DNA from: Clavelina lepadiformis
Taxonomy: Eukaryota; Chordata; Ascidiacea; Aplousobranchia; Clavelinidae
DNA: 64,000 nt
NCBI RefSeq assembly: GCF_947623445.1
Contig: NC_135242.1
Location: forward strand, 23,436,001-23,500,000
Direction of reading: 5' to 3'
A program made the position numbers and the translations under genes. Below the pieces are notes generated by a model. That model saw nothing but the letters and a program-made list of their open reading frames with translations. It had not been told where the DNA came from and did not search any database. Positions 49,101 to 59,001 of this stretch are shown here, piece by piece. Within the stretch, counting starts at the first letter, position 1. Each line of letters starts with the position of its first letter.

Positions 49101-49462
49101 GTGTCAATTTCCGGCTTTATCTGTGTTTCATAATTACGGTATTTTATGAACTTGCATACGGTACCGTACCAGAAAGTCAAATAACATTTTAAAGTGAGAC
49201 ATCGTTTACACTAAATTGTTATCAAAGCATTTATATAGTAACGTCGAGTGTTAATACGTATCATGCAGATTTTTGAGGCCCAAACAGAATAGCTTGGTAT
49301 GCCAACAGTGGCAAGCGAGCCAGCATTTGGAAGACGCTGCTTTAGTTAACCAACTCTTATTTTCTTATCTTACAACACAAGCTGATATGTACAAAGCATA
49401 CCTGCGCATCCAACCATGAATGAAACAGCCAAGCAAAGTTGGAAAAATCGGGTGGTCGGCAT
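33488..49462 (-). CDS. s-Themis: s-Themis-like polycystin-1-type gamete self-recognition receptor
   Basis: 26 exons, every junction in phase: 49402-49462, 44747-44903, 42731-42906, 41060-42655, 40828-40968, 40574-40760, 40257-40459, 39961-40173, 38865-39142, 38666-38788, 38428-38580, 38231-38363, 38058-38212, 37860-37941, 37678-37751, 37180-37609, 36926-37122, 36647-36796, 36453-36581, 36227-36382, 36032-36156, 35792-35965, 35527-35726, 34190-35429, 33931-34125, 33488-33860. The product is about 2366 residues. Order: signal peptide 1-19, CUB 22-130, PKD-like modules 131-640, REJ 640-1240, GAIN/GPS to about 1500, membrane span 1, PLAT about 1565-1695, spans 2-3, a long repetitive basic loop, spans 4-5, basic tail. 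The nested opposite-strand fibrinogen-like gene in intron 1 is the known Themis layout in Ciona, where the PKD1-like protein is on sperm. All splice sites are GT-AG except one GC-AG (40574). The gene name is an inference from architecture; A, B or B2 is undecided. Confidence 0.8.
34190..35429 (-). other. s-Themis-like: span 3 and cytosolic tandem repeats
   Basis: Exon 24 begins with span 3 (VGIQSALICFPGPFFISLMF, matching the VGVQSSLIVFP signature of polycystin-1). It then encodes about 390 basic residues, the last half being seven repeats of about 27 residues (SxKKKKSKxSRVEKN then VxTTSSAVKGMT). The copy at 62699-63854 has one repeat fewer plus one codon, exactly accounting for the 84-bp length difference. 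The start at 35429 rests on the acceptor CATAAAG and on the phase; the open frame extends a little further upstream but would not splice in phase. Confidence 0.8.
35792..36382 (-). other. s-Themis-like: PLAT/LH2 domain exons 20-22
   Basis: Exon 20: YRYYVTIYTGSRPNAGTTATV, the first PLAT strands. Exon 21: SVESFLITTPHSLGDIKAVR then WRNDGGSSPKW. Exon 22: completes the Trp as W-YLERMVVRDLETNECWFFLC. This is the classic intracellular PLAT after span 1 in polycystin-1 proteins, which usually binds lipids or partner proteins (family knowledge). Confidence 0.88.
36647..36796 (-). other. s-Themis-like: degenerate GPS with furin-like site
   Basis: Exon 18 carries the GPS position (FNCECDVDQVTT) and the following strand (HLLVFPNKINYD) before span 1. 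The usual His-Leu/Thr cleavage triplet is Q-V-T here. Directly after it stands NRVKRSGEEE, which fits the furin-type R-x-K-R site. Confidence 0.7.
37678..40968 (-). other. s-Themis-like: REJ region, exons 5-15
   Basis: Cysteine and tryptophan words typical of the receptor-for-egg-jelly module: DWFCAVAQ, CWSNCEK, LECDDCIRHSW, SGGICKVHPRSG, FNVSCHGY and PLKYKF, then helical segments of the GAIN-like part (HGCDPNLNDV, VADQVAK-type heptads, SITFMSKIMDLAM). REJ modules occur in polycystin-1 family proteins and in sea-urchin sperm receptors for egg jelly, consistent with a sperm surface role. Confidence 0.8.
39143..39960. other. s-Themis-like intron 8 with a pogo/Tigger-type end
   Basis: At 39255 the plus strand reads CAGTCGAACCTCGTTATAAC, the typical left end of pogo/Tigger DNA elements. 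No matching right end was found. The GC-richer stretch 39470-39770 is unexplained. Confidence 0.5.
41060..42655 (-). other. s-Themis-like: large PKD-like exon 4
   Basis: A single 1596-bp exon (532 residues) of beta-sandwich modules. PKD-like words with the G-x-Y-x-V strand recur: YPGIYSVQAQCDL near the start, APVNLSIDIIST with AGMYKVEATARN in the middle, and PGLYVIKVYANI near the end. Many N-x-S/T sites fit a glycosylated ectodomain. This part and the CUB exons are where I would look for allele diversity. Confidence 0.75.
42731..44903 (-). other. s-Themis-like: CUB domain split over exons 2 and 3
   Basis: Exon 2 (44747-44903) gives C-SIMLRNASGKIDFP, TTTWEIPLKEG and LQFGEVLF; exon 3 (42731-42906) gives SCAEASLKL, NYLICGSLKP and a last strand with KNCSEAKMSFVY. 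Joined by phase (AG|T) they make one CUB domain of about 110 residues with the usual four cysteines. The 1.8-kb intron between them (42907-44746) holds no gene that I can support. Confidence 0.78.
45005..46117 (+). CDS. v-Themis: v-Themis-like secreted fibrinogen-like ligand nested in s-Themis intron 1
   Basis: Two exons, 45005-45281 and 45426-46117, phase 1 junction (AAA G|AA TGT), 322 residues, no internal stops. The N-terminus is basic then hydrophobic (KKRFLDLFFLVSTF), a short signal peptide; residues 30-92 are a charged, probably helical spacer. Residues 93-322 are a full fibrinogen C-terminal domain: ECTSIYASG, TSSGIYPI, VYCDMD, GWTTIQRRMNG, YWLGLENI, the calcium-loop region FSTPDANHDE, HCARKYKSGWWFHGCG, LNGPY and a shortened C-terminal end. 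It lies antisense to the receptor inside its first intron, as v-Themis does in Ciona, where the protein sits on the egg vitelline coat and meets sperm s-Themis. It is clearly different from the collagenous ficolin-like genes nearby. Promoter not identified. Confidence 0.85.
46118..49401. other. Rest of s-Themis-like intron 1
   Basis: Contains the hAT element at 47538-48026 and pieces of the 731-1032 element family (about 46480-46655 and 48050-48140). The open stretch 47174-47524 (plus) is low-complexity with no recognisable domain. No further exon is supported. Confidence 0.6.
47538..48026 (+). mobile_element. Deleted hAT (Charlie-like) element, 489 bp
   Basis: Inverted ends CAGGGGTCGGCAACCT and AGGTTGCCGACCCCTG, with the perfect 8-bp duplication CAATAGAC at 47530-47537 and 48027-48034. 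Inside, 47788-47877 encodes MSKSKKRKVSEEN...NDSWTNSFAF, the start of the hAT transposase of this class, cut after 29 codons. It is therefore an internally deleted derivative. Confidence 0.9.
49402..49462 (-). other. s-Themis-like exon 1: signal peptide
   Basis: ATG at 49462 in context AGAAAATGCC, then PTTRFFQLCLAVSFMVGCA, and a donor CAG|GTATGC. The exon ends in phase 1 (G) and exon 2 begins AC TGC, giving Asp-Cys at the CUB start. Found by looking for a leader of the right phase beyond the nested gene; too short for an ORF search. Confidence 0.75.
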
Positions 49463-49499
49463 TTTCTCTTGCTGAGAAGTTCGTTTCTGTTTGAACCTA

Positions 49500-49513
49500 C
49501 CGGTATTTAAATA
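49500..49513 (-). promoter_or_regulatory. Possible TATA-like box of the s-Themis-like gene
   Basis: The minus strand reads TTTATTTAAATACC about 40-50 bp upstream of the ATG. That spacing leaves only a very short 5' leader, so the call is tentative. Confidence 0.35.
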
Positions 49514-50091
49514 AAACGAATCAGTTCTAATCTCGAGTTATGTGATACAAGATATCAGCAATATACCGACAAATCATTACCTGGTAATTGTGTAACGTCA
49601 CCTTATAGTAACAAATACTTCTTCAATGAACACGCAGTTAGATTCTCAATACAGCTGTTAAGTCTGCAAATTGAATATGCAAATTACTTATCTCAGAAAC
49701 CTTAAGGTCATATTTACGGCCGAACAAAGTAATTATAAAATTCATTGTGACGTCACTATTGTTTTTCTATTGCATGTTAATTTTGCAACAAAGAGTTTAA
49801 AACTGAATATATTTGTGTGTGGGCTTGCAGGGTCAAATCAGGTAATTGATTGTTAAATTAACTCAAGGTAATTGCAAAGTTATTTCATCTCACCAACACC
49901 TGCAGTCTAGTAGGTTACCAAAGTTTACAAAGTTTGTGACGTCACAATTGTTTTTATTATTACATGATAATTTTGCAGCAAAAAGTTTAAAACTAAAGAT
50001 ATTTGTGTGTGGGCCTGTTGTGTCAATTCATGTAATTGATTGTATAACTTGAGGTAAATGCAAAGTTATTTTATCACTAGGGCAACCAGTT

Positions 50092-50215
50092 TTTTGACCT
50101 AAAAAGTTTAAATTTTGACCTCATTTTGACCTAAAAAGTTTAACTTTTGACCTAAAACGTTTAAATTTTGACCTTATTTTGACCTAAAACGTTTAAATTT
50201 TGACCTCATTTTGAA
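50092..50215. repeat. Tandem repeat of TTTTGACCTAAAA-GTTTAA units
   Basis: About six irregular units built on TTTTGACC(TAAAA/TCA) and (A/C)GTTTAAA, seen directly, about 0.6 kb upstream of the s-Themis-like first exon. Confidence 0.85.
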
Positions 50216-50269
50216 AAACGCTATTGTACTGATAGTCTCTAACAGTTTGTCTTGCTACAAAGTTTGTAA

Positions 50270-50563
50270 AGTTTGTTTTCTTCTTTGTAAGTTAAATTTG
50301 TAACCTTCAGTTTTACCTAAATACGACGGCAATCTCCAAGATTTCTGAATGAAAAACTTATCCTTAGTGATGCGAAATTTCCACGTCACGATGCCTGGAA
50401 CAAATTTAACAAGACAACCGTATGTCATATTATGATATGACGTAATACAGGTGGCAACTTATAGTTACAGTTTGCTGCGTTGCCGGTCTAAATACAGTTC
50501 AATGTTTACTTGGTTGGTTAAAATCAACTCGTGGATTTCATTCAGTCGCAACGAAGTTTCATT
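50270..50563 (-). pseudogene. Ficolin-like relic E: 3' flank and last codons only
   Basis: Matches the 3' flanks of genes A-D up to and including the last few codons (minus strand AATGAAACTTCGTTGCGACTGA-type end), then breaks at 50563 into unrelated DNA. It marks a fifth ficolin-like copy that was truncated. Confidence 0.75.
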
Positions 50564-50740
50564 AGGCGCTCGATAGCAACAAACAAATGGAGGGTGTAAG
50601 GGGTGTTGTGTTAGAAGGGGTGTTGAGGGTGTTGTTTTTAGAAAAAAAAGGAAAATTTTATTGGACAGCATAACCCCGGACAACCTGAAATATATTGCTG
50701 CGTTGCCCCTATTTTTGGGGCCTCCATACTTTAGTCGCAT

Positions 50741-51000
50741 CATACCTCGCCGCAAGCCCACCCTCCCCCGCAAATCAAAAGCCGCCACTGGCCAGTTGCT
50801 TTGTTCGTAAATATTTTTGGGAAATAGTTTTTTGGCTCCTCATTGTTATTGTCTCGTGAAAGCAAAATACAACACGGAAAGACTCGGTAAACTTTTTAAA
50901 ATTTTCTCTTGCAATGGCTGATGTTTTATTCTTGAAATGAAAAAACGTAGATAGACATCATCTGCCCTGCTTATTTGATCATGACTAATACATTGCGTTA
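50741..51000. repeat. Dispersed repeat shared with 23960-24250
   Basis: Same sequence as near 24 kb, again joined to unrelated DNA on the other side. The stretch 51000-51900 downstream has no gene that I can support. Confidence 0.55.
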
Positions 51001-52014
51001 CTGCATGTGTAACAAATGTGACTTTACTTATAATTATCCTTGCTACTATATTTAGCTTGTGTTTGAGCACTAGTTTGGATTTTGGCACCGTTTGAGACTT
51101 AGGTTATCGTTTGCGCATTTGTATTATTTGGTTTATTGATTGGTTGGTTTGTTTGTTTTAGTTCTTCTCTGTACTTAAAAGGGTGGGTTTAGTTCATATA
51201 AATTTGCTTGTTTTGCGTTTGTATTTGTTGTCTTGGGGCTTTGCGTTATTATGATTGATTTATTTTACCGCGTGTAGGTGTCGTGTTTGCTTTTATTTTT
51301 ACAGTGTTGGGGTTTATCACTGTTGAAATTTGTTCTTGTCGCATTTGTTGCCCGCACCAGTGGTGTCGCAGCTTCTCATGTTCATTACAAAATTCTCTGT
51401 CCAGTTTCTTCATAAAATGTCCAGAGTACAAGGGGCAGTTCGGTTAGTGAGTGTTGGTGACAGGGCGTTGTGTCTACTCCATGCTTTTACAGTGATATTT
51501 TCACTACTAATTTTAGCGTTAAGTCGATGCCGCTGTTGTGTGTAATTTTTAAGAATTAGTTCTCACCAACATTCAAGTGTGACTCTTTCACTGGGGTTCG
51601 TCGTGAAAGGAGCTACAGACCTGACTAAACATCTGCGTTTTACGTAACACATGTCTTTTGCGTGCTTGCTTTATGCTGTATGACATGGTGTCAATCTGTA
51701 ACACACTTTACTTTCCTGTGACGTCAGCGTTGATTGATAAACTTCGTATAAAACAAGCAGCTTATTCGGAAATTACTAAAACAACTTCGTTGGTTCTTTG
51801 TTGGCTAACTATGTCGATCCAAGTGTATGGTTTCATGGAATCGGGTTTAGAACCGAAATAGAATGGTCCCTGTATTAAGCGAAATCTCTTTTCATATTTG
51901 TATTCATATAACTCACTCGTATGTATGCTGGTCTGCTGTTTATAACAAAACATCACTTATATCGTCAACACGGCTTTGTATGCATCGGTTTATGAACAAA
52001 TGTCTTGTATAAGC

Positions 52015-52275
52015 TAGGGCTGGAACAATTTGGTCGGCTAAAGTTAACTGGTAAGGGCTAAGAGCTGCTTTTGGCGACTAAAGATTTTGTTAGCCATTAA
52101 CCGAAAACGTACATATGTTAGATAATTTGGAGCAAAATTTTTGGTAATCTATTAATTCAGGGAAATTGGTTACTCTGTTAATCATTTTAATGCTTGAATA
52201 ATAACTATGTCGGTCAGCATAAATTACTGTAAGTTGCCAATAAAAATTTTTTGATTACAGTTATCAATAATATAG
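52015..52275. mobile_element. Left-end fragment of the 731-1032 hAT family
   Basis: Begins TAGGGCTGGAACAATTTGG and follows the 731-1032 element for some 250 bp, but the right terminal repeat is missing. Confidence 0.6.
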
Positions 52276-52699
52276 CAGTTTGCATGCGATTAACAATGTG
52301 ACATGACAATTAACGCGACGTGCCAAATTTGTACCGGGCATTGTGACGTAAAATGTTGCATGACTCAGAGTTTGTCTTCCTACAAACGTTTCAAGGTTTG
52401 TTTTGTTCTTTGTAAGTTAAATTTGTATCTTTAAGTTTTACCTGAATACGACGGCAATCTCCAATGTTTTGAATGAAAATCTTACGCTGAGTCATGCGAC
52501 ATCAACACGTCACAAAGCCCGGAACAAATTTGGCAGGAAAACCGTATATCATATAATGACGTACAATATAACGGAATGACAGAATGTATATATTATGACG
52601 TAATACACGTGGCAACTTTTAGTTACAGTTTGTTGCGTTGCCGGTCTAAATACAGTTCAATGTTTACTTGGTTGGTTAAAATCAACTCGTGGATTTCAT

Positions 52700-54848
52700 T
52701 CAGTCGCAACGAAGTTTCATTTTAGTTTCTTTAAGTGGTTCACGCGATTGCTTCCAATTATGCCAAATAATTCCATGCTGATATCCAGTTGATTGACGCA
52801 TCCAGACTCCATTGAGGAATGAAGAGCTGCAAGCTCCAAACCACCATCCTTGAGTTCCTCCAAAAGCAGTTGCGCAGTTTCTACCACTAATATATTAAAA
52901 CACGAAAGATTACAATTACTTTGTTGCATCTATTTATATTCTATCTTATACGTTACTGGCAGGATTTAACTGAAAATCCAACTGGTGTTTTAGAACATCA
53001 TGTTTATTAAGTTGAACGTATTTCTTCCTTAACATAAAGTGACGTACTGGGTATCGTTATCGCTATCTTCCGTCGAGAATGGGTGACCATTGTTATATGA
53101 TAAATAGTCCCCTGCATTTCCGCTGTATCCGGAAACACGAAGCCGATATAAATTTTCAGCAGATTCGATCGAAAACGAGCTGCAAAAACAACAACTTGCT
53201 TTAAAGGTTCAAATCCAGATAACTAAGTTGTAATTTAACCAAGAAACTTTTATGTTGATTAATAAATCTATGAATTTTAACATCTTCTTTTTTTATGTCA
53301 TAACAATCGTCTTATGACCTATAATCGGCGTGACGTTGGTTTCCATCGAAATCCCACAGCTCTATCTTGAGTCTGCATCCTCCTCCACGCGTCATCTCGT
53401 GGATGTTGTCGAGTCCTGTAAGTAATGAAGCACGAATAATAAGAACAAAAAAACATCAAAATAAAATGCGTTTAAGTTGAACAAACTTCTTCTTACCAAG
53501 CCAAAATTCCCCATCAATCTGGCCAAAACCGTTCGCGTAGTCGTCCCATCGTCGACCGAAATTAACACTTCCGTCAATTCTTCTTTGAAAAATCTGTTGG
53601 TAATTTGATTTTACATTTTAGCACAAGTGTAATACATTTCAATATTGAAATAATCTTTAGTTTATTAGGTCAAAAATAACGATAATATGACGTCATAATA
53701 AAATAAAACACAACACCATTTACACGTCACAAACACTATTACGCAAGGCATCTTATTAATTAGGAGCTCATATTCTAGTGATTTGTGAATTCGGGTGATC
53801 GCTAAAAATTTCATGTTGAGAAAACATCAAACTAAGATTCCAGATAGATTTTAAATGCAAGTGATTTGGGTGAAATAAATCAGGTTTACGTGGTGATGGT
53901 TAAATTTCGACCGTTATGATTGCAAAGTACTGATGAAGTACCATTCAACGCAATTGTTTCGCATGCTGCGTAAGCGAACCGAAAACACAACAGTAGTGTT
54001 AGTGCGCAACCAGAGACGTAATGACTCGAGTTACGTTTTTCAAGACTCGACAAAGAACTTAAGTCAGTTCTTTTTAATTATGATTTAGCGTTAAAGTAAA
54101 ACGAATCTCTATTCGCTGGTCGGAATATATTAAAGTTTAACTTAAAATGATTTTATTAGTCTACGAATGCGTACAGTGCAGCCAAATTATGTTTTAGAAA
54201 AGTGGGTACAGACAAATCTCAAAAGACAGAATGCGTGTTAATGTGACAATAAATTTATCGCTGCTAGCATTTTCTTACATTCTCGCTATAATGCAAATGA
54301 ATCGTACACAACGTACTGCCACCTTGAAGTCGCAAAAACGATCCTTTTAAAATTAATAAGTTCAACAGTCTGTGGAACTTTTCTTATAAATGTTGAAACT
54401 TTTCCACTCACCGTCCATCCATCCTCGCAATACACTTCAACACCACTCGCCAAACGTTGTGGACCGTGACGTAGTGACGAAACACATGACCGAGGAATGA
54501 GAAATTCCTCTAATTCTGGAAAAAAAATTCTTGAAAAACCGACATTCAAACAAACCATTCTTCATCTCACATCAACTTACTTGCAAGTCTGGTTCTTATG
54601 TCGGTCCCTAGCGACTCAAGAGCACACGATTCTCCTTGCTACCCCTTCTCTCCGACTCCTCCGGGTTCTCCTTTGGCTCCTGGAAGTCCGGATTTTCCGG
54701 ATCTACCGACATCACCTTTGTCTCCTTTCAGTATGGTGGAGTTGATGACGTCATTGTCGCAGACAGTGGTTAGGACTTGACGACATTCTTGCGAGTACGT
54801 CATGATGACGTAACAAGCCAATGATAACAGAAAAATCACTCCTCTCGT
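52700..54848 (-). pseudogene. Ficolin-like pseudogene D
   Basis: All six exons and splice sites are kept: 54581-54848, 54412-54515, 53497-53593, 53319-53415, 53048-53179, 52700-52886, and all phases fit. However, the start codon is ACG (54846-54848) where A, B and C have ATG, and within the collagen segment the codon that is ATG in the paralogues (GEKG-M-QG) is TAG. Downstream exons are otherwise open, with STEDSDND and MKLRCD preserved. This points to recent inactivation, or to a null allele of a gene working elsewhere. The TATA promoter is intact. It is the counterpart of gene C in the second copy of the large duplication, although its exon 2 ([12 protein letters not shown]) is closer to gene A. 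Confidence 0.8.
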
Positions 54849-54909
54849 GGTTGACTATGAAGATGTTCAGTTGAAGTTGATGATATAAAATCTCACGAAA
54901 TTGCTGCTC

Positions 54910-54917
54910 TTTATATA
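54910..54917 (-). promoter_or_regulatory. TATA box of ficolin-like pseudogene D
   Basis: TATATAAA on the minus strand about 62 bp upstream of the former start, as in A, B and C. Confidence 0.65.
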
Positions 54918-54919
54918 GC

Positions 54920-57290
54920 CCACTTTGCTTCTAATTTGACATCATTTAGGCTTGGAAAATTGGTACCAAAACTGAAAAATAGTTTCCACGAAATTTGTTT
55001 CTGACGAAAAACATGTTTTGCACAAACACAATCGTTTAAACACAAAGCTCTAGCGTTTAAAAGAAGCTTAAGTATTAAGAAAGCTTGTACGTCAAGAAGC
55101 GTGAGAAAGTGACCATAAACATCTAATTTAGATATCGGAGAAGTTTTAAATAAGATCATCGACGTCACAAGTTGCTTATTTTTGACAGAAATGTTTCCAC
55201 CGCAAACGATGACGTTGAAAGATTGAATTTTTCACTACCACATGAACCGCATTTGCGTCAGCAAAAGAACACATGACGCTGCATATGAGGTATGCAGTAG
55301 TTCAATCCAAATTAACCTTTCCCAGAACATTTTCTAAAGTGACAGTTAGCAAGATTTATTATTATCGGCAGTTTTTGAAAAGTGTTTGAATTTAATCAAA
55401 AATGTTTTTACTTGCATATTGGCAACATGGATATATGCAGTATCGTACTTTGAACTCAATTTGTTAATGCACTACCTTGTTAGAGATTCCTTAATGAAAC
55501 TTTTGTAGTCCAACTGTGGTAATGTGCATGCATGACCTGATATATATTGATCGTCGTCGACCCATATTCATCTCTTTATTGGTTCGCACAAATTATGCCA
55601 AATATCTGCAAGAATGAGCCGTTTCACTGAACTCAAAAGTCATTCTTGTTGGCGCAGTAGCTCAATGCATTGTAATTAGCGTAGCATTTCTTTTCTATTG
55701 TCATGGTATTATTTCATTATACTCTGGGGCCTGTGTTGTAAAAACGCTCACAAATTCAGTGCAAAATCACAGTCAACAATAAAAGTGTTTTAATCATGGA
55801 GGTACTTTAGTCAATGATAAGCTTTCAGCGCATGTTATTATTAACTTTAGTTGTGTTATAAATAACTTAAGATTGTAGTAATTGATGGGACCGACAGCCA
55901 GCGAGAGATGTTAATTGCTTGAGGCAACGCATTTTTTCTCTGCTGATAATTCTCAGATTACCTGATGCATCATCGTAGCTTAAGTTGATTTCCTGGTATT
56001 GTTTTGCTTTCAATGTATTTGTTCTCGGAGTTCCACGTTATCATTAAACCATTTAATCATTTAGGTTTATCTATAAGTTACCATACTTTGTAATTCGTCA
56101 AAGCAACGTTCAACTAAATATATTTGAAAATCAAGTTGCCTCCCATTTAGCTGGCTTCTGAAAATGGGCCCTTTTTTCTTTCAGTAATTTCCCAGACCAA
56201 GTCATCCCTCTGATTTTTGAACGAGTTCTTAATCTTTTATTTGGAGACTCAAACTTTTGCAGCATTGTTTGGCAATTTGTTGCATCGTATCCATTGTGTT
56301 ACCTCGCAAAACAATTATCAATTTCTCATCTTAAACTTTGTCATTTGCAACCACATCTGAACGAAGGTTTTATATACAATCAACCATTTGATTTTCACAT
56401 ATTTATTCGAACATTTCACTGTCGCAGGACAAATGTATCTTCGAAACTAATCATTTTAATAAAATCATAATTTTATTGCAGTTGTTGTGCTTTTAGCAAG
56501 CTTGTGGTAAAGTATTAAAATTTGCGATTGTAGATGTTATTGTACTAAACTATTTTAGGATTTTTTAAAGTTTTTATTTAATTGTTTTGATTATCCGATA
56601 CTTTTAAGATTTTTACGGGCGACACTATTTTGCAAGCGAATAATGTCGTTACCAATAATTTTGTGATTGCCTATCAGGGCCATGTTAATCACAACTGTCT
56701 CGGCGGTTACCTAAGTTCAGTTCATGTAGATTTGTGGAGACTTACTTGCTACTATGCCAGCATTGATCACGACTACTTGCCGCAGGGTGTTATTATAAAT
56801 ATCACATGACTTGAACGATCGCATGCTCAGTGATTCATGGAAATCATAAAATGTTTCGCGTACTATTTTGTTGTTGTTTGTATGGTAAATACATTCAATG
56901 GAAAGTTTTTTTTTTCGCGTTTCTTAAAAGTAAACGTTTGTTTGTTTGTTTGTCGGGCATTTTATGTCCGTTTTCGGCTTGTAGTCTGAACTATGTTCTG
57001 GCTCTGTATAAAGAAAATATACCACTTTATATTTGGCATAATTTTTAACCTGCTTGAAACATTCATTTTACCGCTCATAGATCTGTTGGTCAAAAGTCTA
57101 CGAGATTTATTTATTTTTCTGGTGCTATAATAACTAAAAATTTTTGAAAGTTTTAGGGTCTCAGCATATTTTTACTCATTTTACCAAAAATCTTTCAAAC
57201 ACGATCGCAGGCTAATCATCAATTTTCACTTTGTTCCTTTGAAGTAATTTTCGCTGCAGACTGTTATTCTAAAGTTAAAGCTTTTGTTTT
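54920..57290. other. Duplicated spacer, no gene supported
   Basis: Third copy of the spacer found at 6000-8430 and 27500-29680. A segment near 55890 is shorter than in the other copies. Frames are not shared. Confidence 0.6.
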
Positions 57291-57299
57291 CTATGAAAT

Positions 57300-58836
57300 A
57301 AACTTCAGCCAAATCATGCGATCTTTCATATCGGCGGTGATTTTCCTGAAATATCTCAGCATCAAGGCTTATGAAACGGCAGCGGCCAAGTGGAAATAAA
57401 TCATTACTATTGCAAAGATTACATCATAGTCGGTGGCAACCTTACTGTACCGGCGCCTTTGCCACTGGCATCGTCATTAGTGTTTTTCAAGATGTTAACA
57501 AAGAATTTGACCAAGACGTCGACAACAACCTCAACTACTTTTCAGCAACATTTTATGCCACCCTGGATGAAGCCTGCACATTTATTCTACAACCCGACCA
57601 TTACGTCATGCCGTCTTGCCCCGGGCAATATCCAACAGTGAATGACGTACCTGACGGTGTTGTCTACTCGTTTGGAAAGAAAATTCGTAGAGGTTCAACT
57701 GTCGTTGTTTGTCTTCAACCCCAACCTAACCGTCATGATGACATAAAAGAATTGTTCCTGTCATGTGACTCCAATCCATCACCGCTTAGGATTGCAAATC
57801 GTGCGTTGGATGGATGCCCAACCAATCCTGGATTTACTTTTAATAAAACGGCTGGCTTGGAGAACAATTGTCGTTAGGCGTGTGTGTTATTCCAGATTCC
57901 ACTGGTAGCTCATCACAAAGAGATATTCGGACATATTCGCATCAAACACCGCACCAAATCTCAAAGCGAGTTTTGCAGCCACAGCCCTTCAGTAAAGCGA
58001 TGCAATTCAGTGCAAAAACAATCACGCGCAGAACAGGATATCACAGACGAACGTGACAAAATTGTTGACCAAATTGTTTCTTTAAAAAACCAAGCGAGCA
58101 CCACAACTTCTAACGTCTTTCCTGAAGATGGCGCTATAGCCTTTACGTTAAACGTGACACAGGCAGTCGATGGTAATAAAACTTTCGACAACGATGTTGC
58201 AACCGACCAACCCATTGATGTTTCTTCTTGGATGCGTTTATTTTCGGACTGTTTGTTGTTTACTGTTGTAATGATTATTTTCTCGTTCATGTAGCCAGGC
58301 TTAATTTCACATTTACGGTGAACCGCGGCACGTTTAACTGCGAGTAACTATATACCGTGTACATCTGTAACAGCGAGTAACTGTGAGTAACCTTCAACTG
58401 TGAGACTTTGTAGCGTTATCACGCTAATGAAACAAACCGATGATCTTCGAAAAGCCACATTTTATTGGTCTCGGCCAGACGCCGACTCAGACTAACAACT
58501 CTAAAAAGCGCACAATCTTTATATATAACAAAGGTGCCAAATCACGTGATTAAAATAGTTCACAAACGCGTAAAAGGTGCTGATAGGTAAAAACGCTTCA
58601 AACAAAAACACGATGATAAGTAACGACACAACATGTGAGGAACAAAGTCCGTAACACTGTTGTTATAATTGTTATTGTTTTATTGGTCTATATCTTAACG
58701 AAATTTTCTAGACACTACCCCATCACCTTTGCAATCTTCACCATTTTTGCAATCGTCAGTATTTTGGCGGTCATTTTGTTCAAGATAATTTCTGGTTCAA
58801 GTCATCTTCTAATTTTCGTTATTTTCAACTGGTGAT
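57300..58836 (+). pseudogene. Unrecognised secreted/membrane protein family, copy 3
   Basis: The longest-preserved member: leader (AVIFLKYLSIKAYET), CKDYI.VGGN, GIVISVFQDVNKEFDQDVD, FSATFYATLDEAC, MPSCPGQYPTVNDVPDGVVY, FGKKIRRGSTVVVCLQPQP, LDGCPTNPGFTFNKTAGL, VFPEDGAIAFTLNVTQAVDG and ATDQPIDVSSW, then hydrophobic spans. The region coding the first membrane span is split by a 390-bp solo LTR (58267-58656). A second span block follows (IVSILAVILFKII). Not open in one frame, hence called a pseudogene. Ectodomain cysteines and two C-terminal spans suggest a surface protein; function unknown. Confidence 0.5.
58267..58656 (-). mobile_element. Solo LTR, 390 bp (Ty3/gypsy-like)
   Basis: On the minus strand it begins TGTTACGG and ends in CA. 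It is bracketed by the 4-bp duplication CTGT (58263-58266 and 58657-58660). A TATATATAA box and, about 60-70 bp further on, an AATAAA signal lie in the order expected of an LTR. Removing it restores alignment with the copy at about 30655, so the target is known. No internal retroelement region is present. It is a fossil younger than the large duplication. Confidence 0.75.
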
Positions 58837-59001
58837 GACTTTTCTTTTATTTCGGTATACCTTTGGTTGAACTGATTCACAAATGAAATTCCACAAAGTT
58901 TTACAAAAGTGATCGCAGACTAATATTATACTGTTTAGAAGACGGCAAGTTTTTAATTGACTTAAAAGTCTTACAAGGTCAGCGGAATTATACGATCTTT
59001 C

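Noticed and set aside
51249-51545. Overlapping frames on both strands near 51.3-51.5 kb
   Set aside because: Neither shows a known domain and neither is repeated elsewhere; perhaps a fragment of a mobile element, but unsupported.
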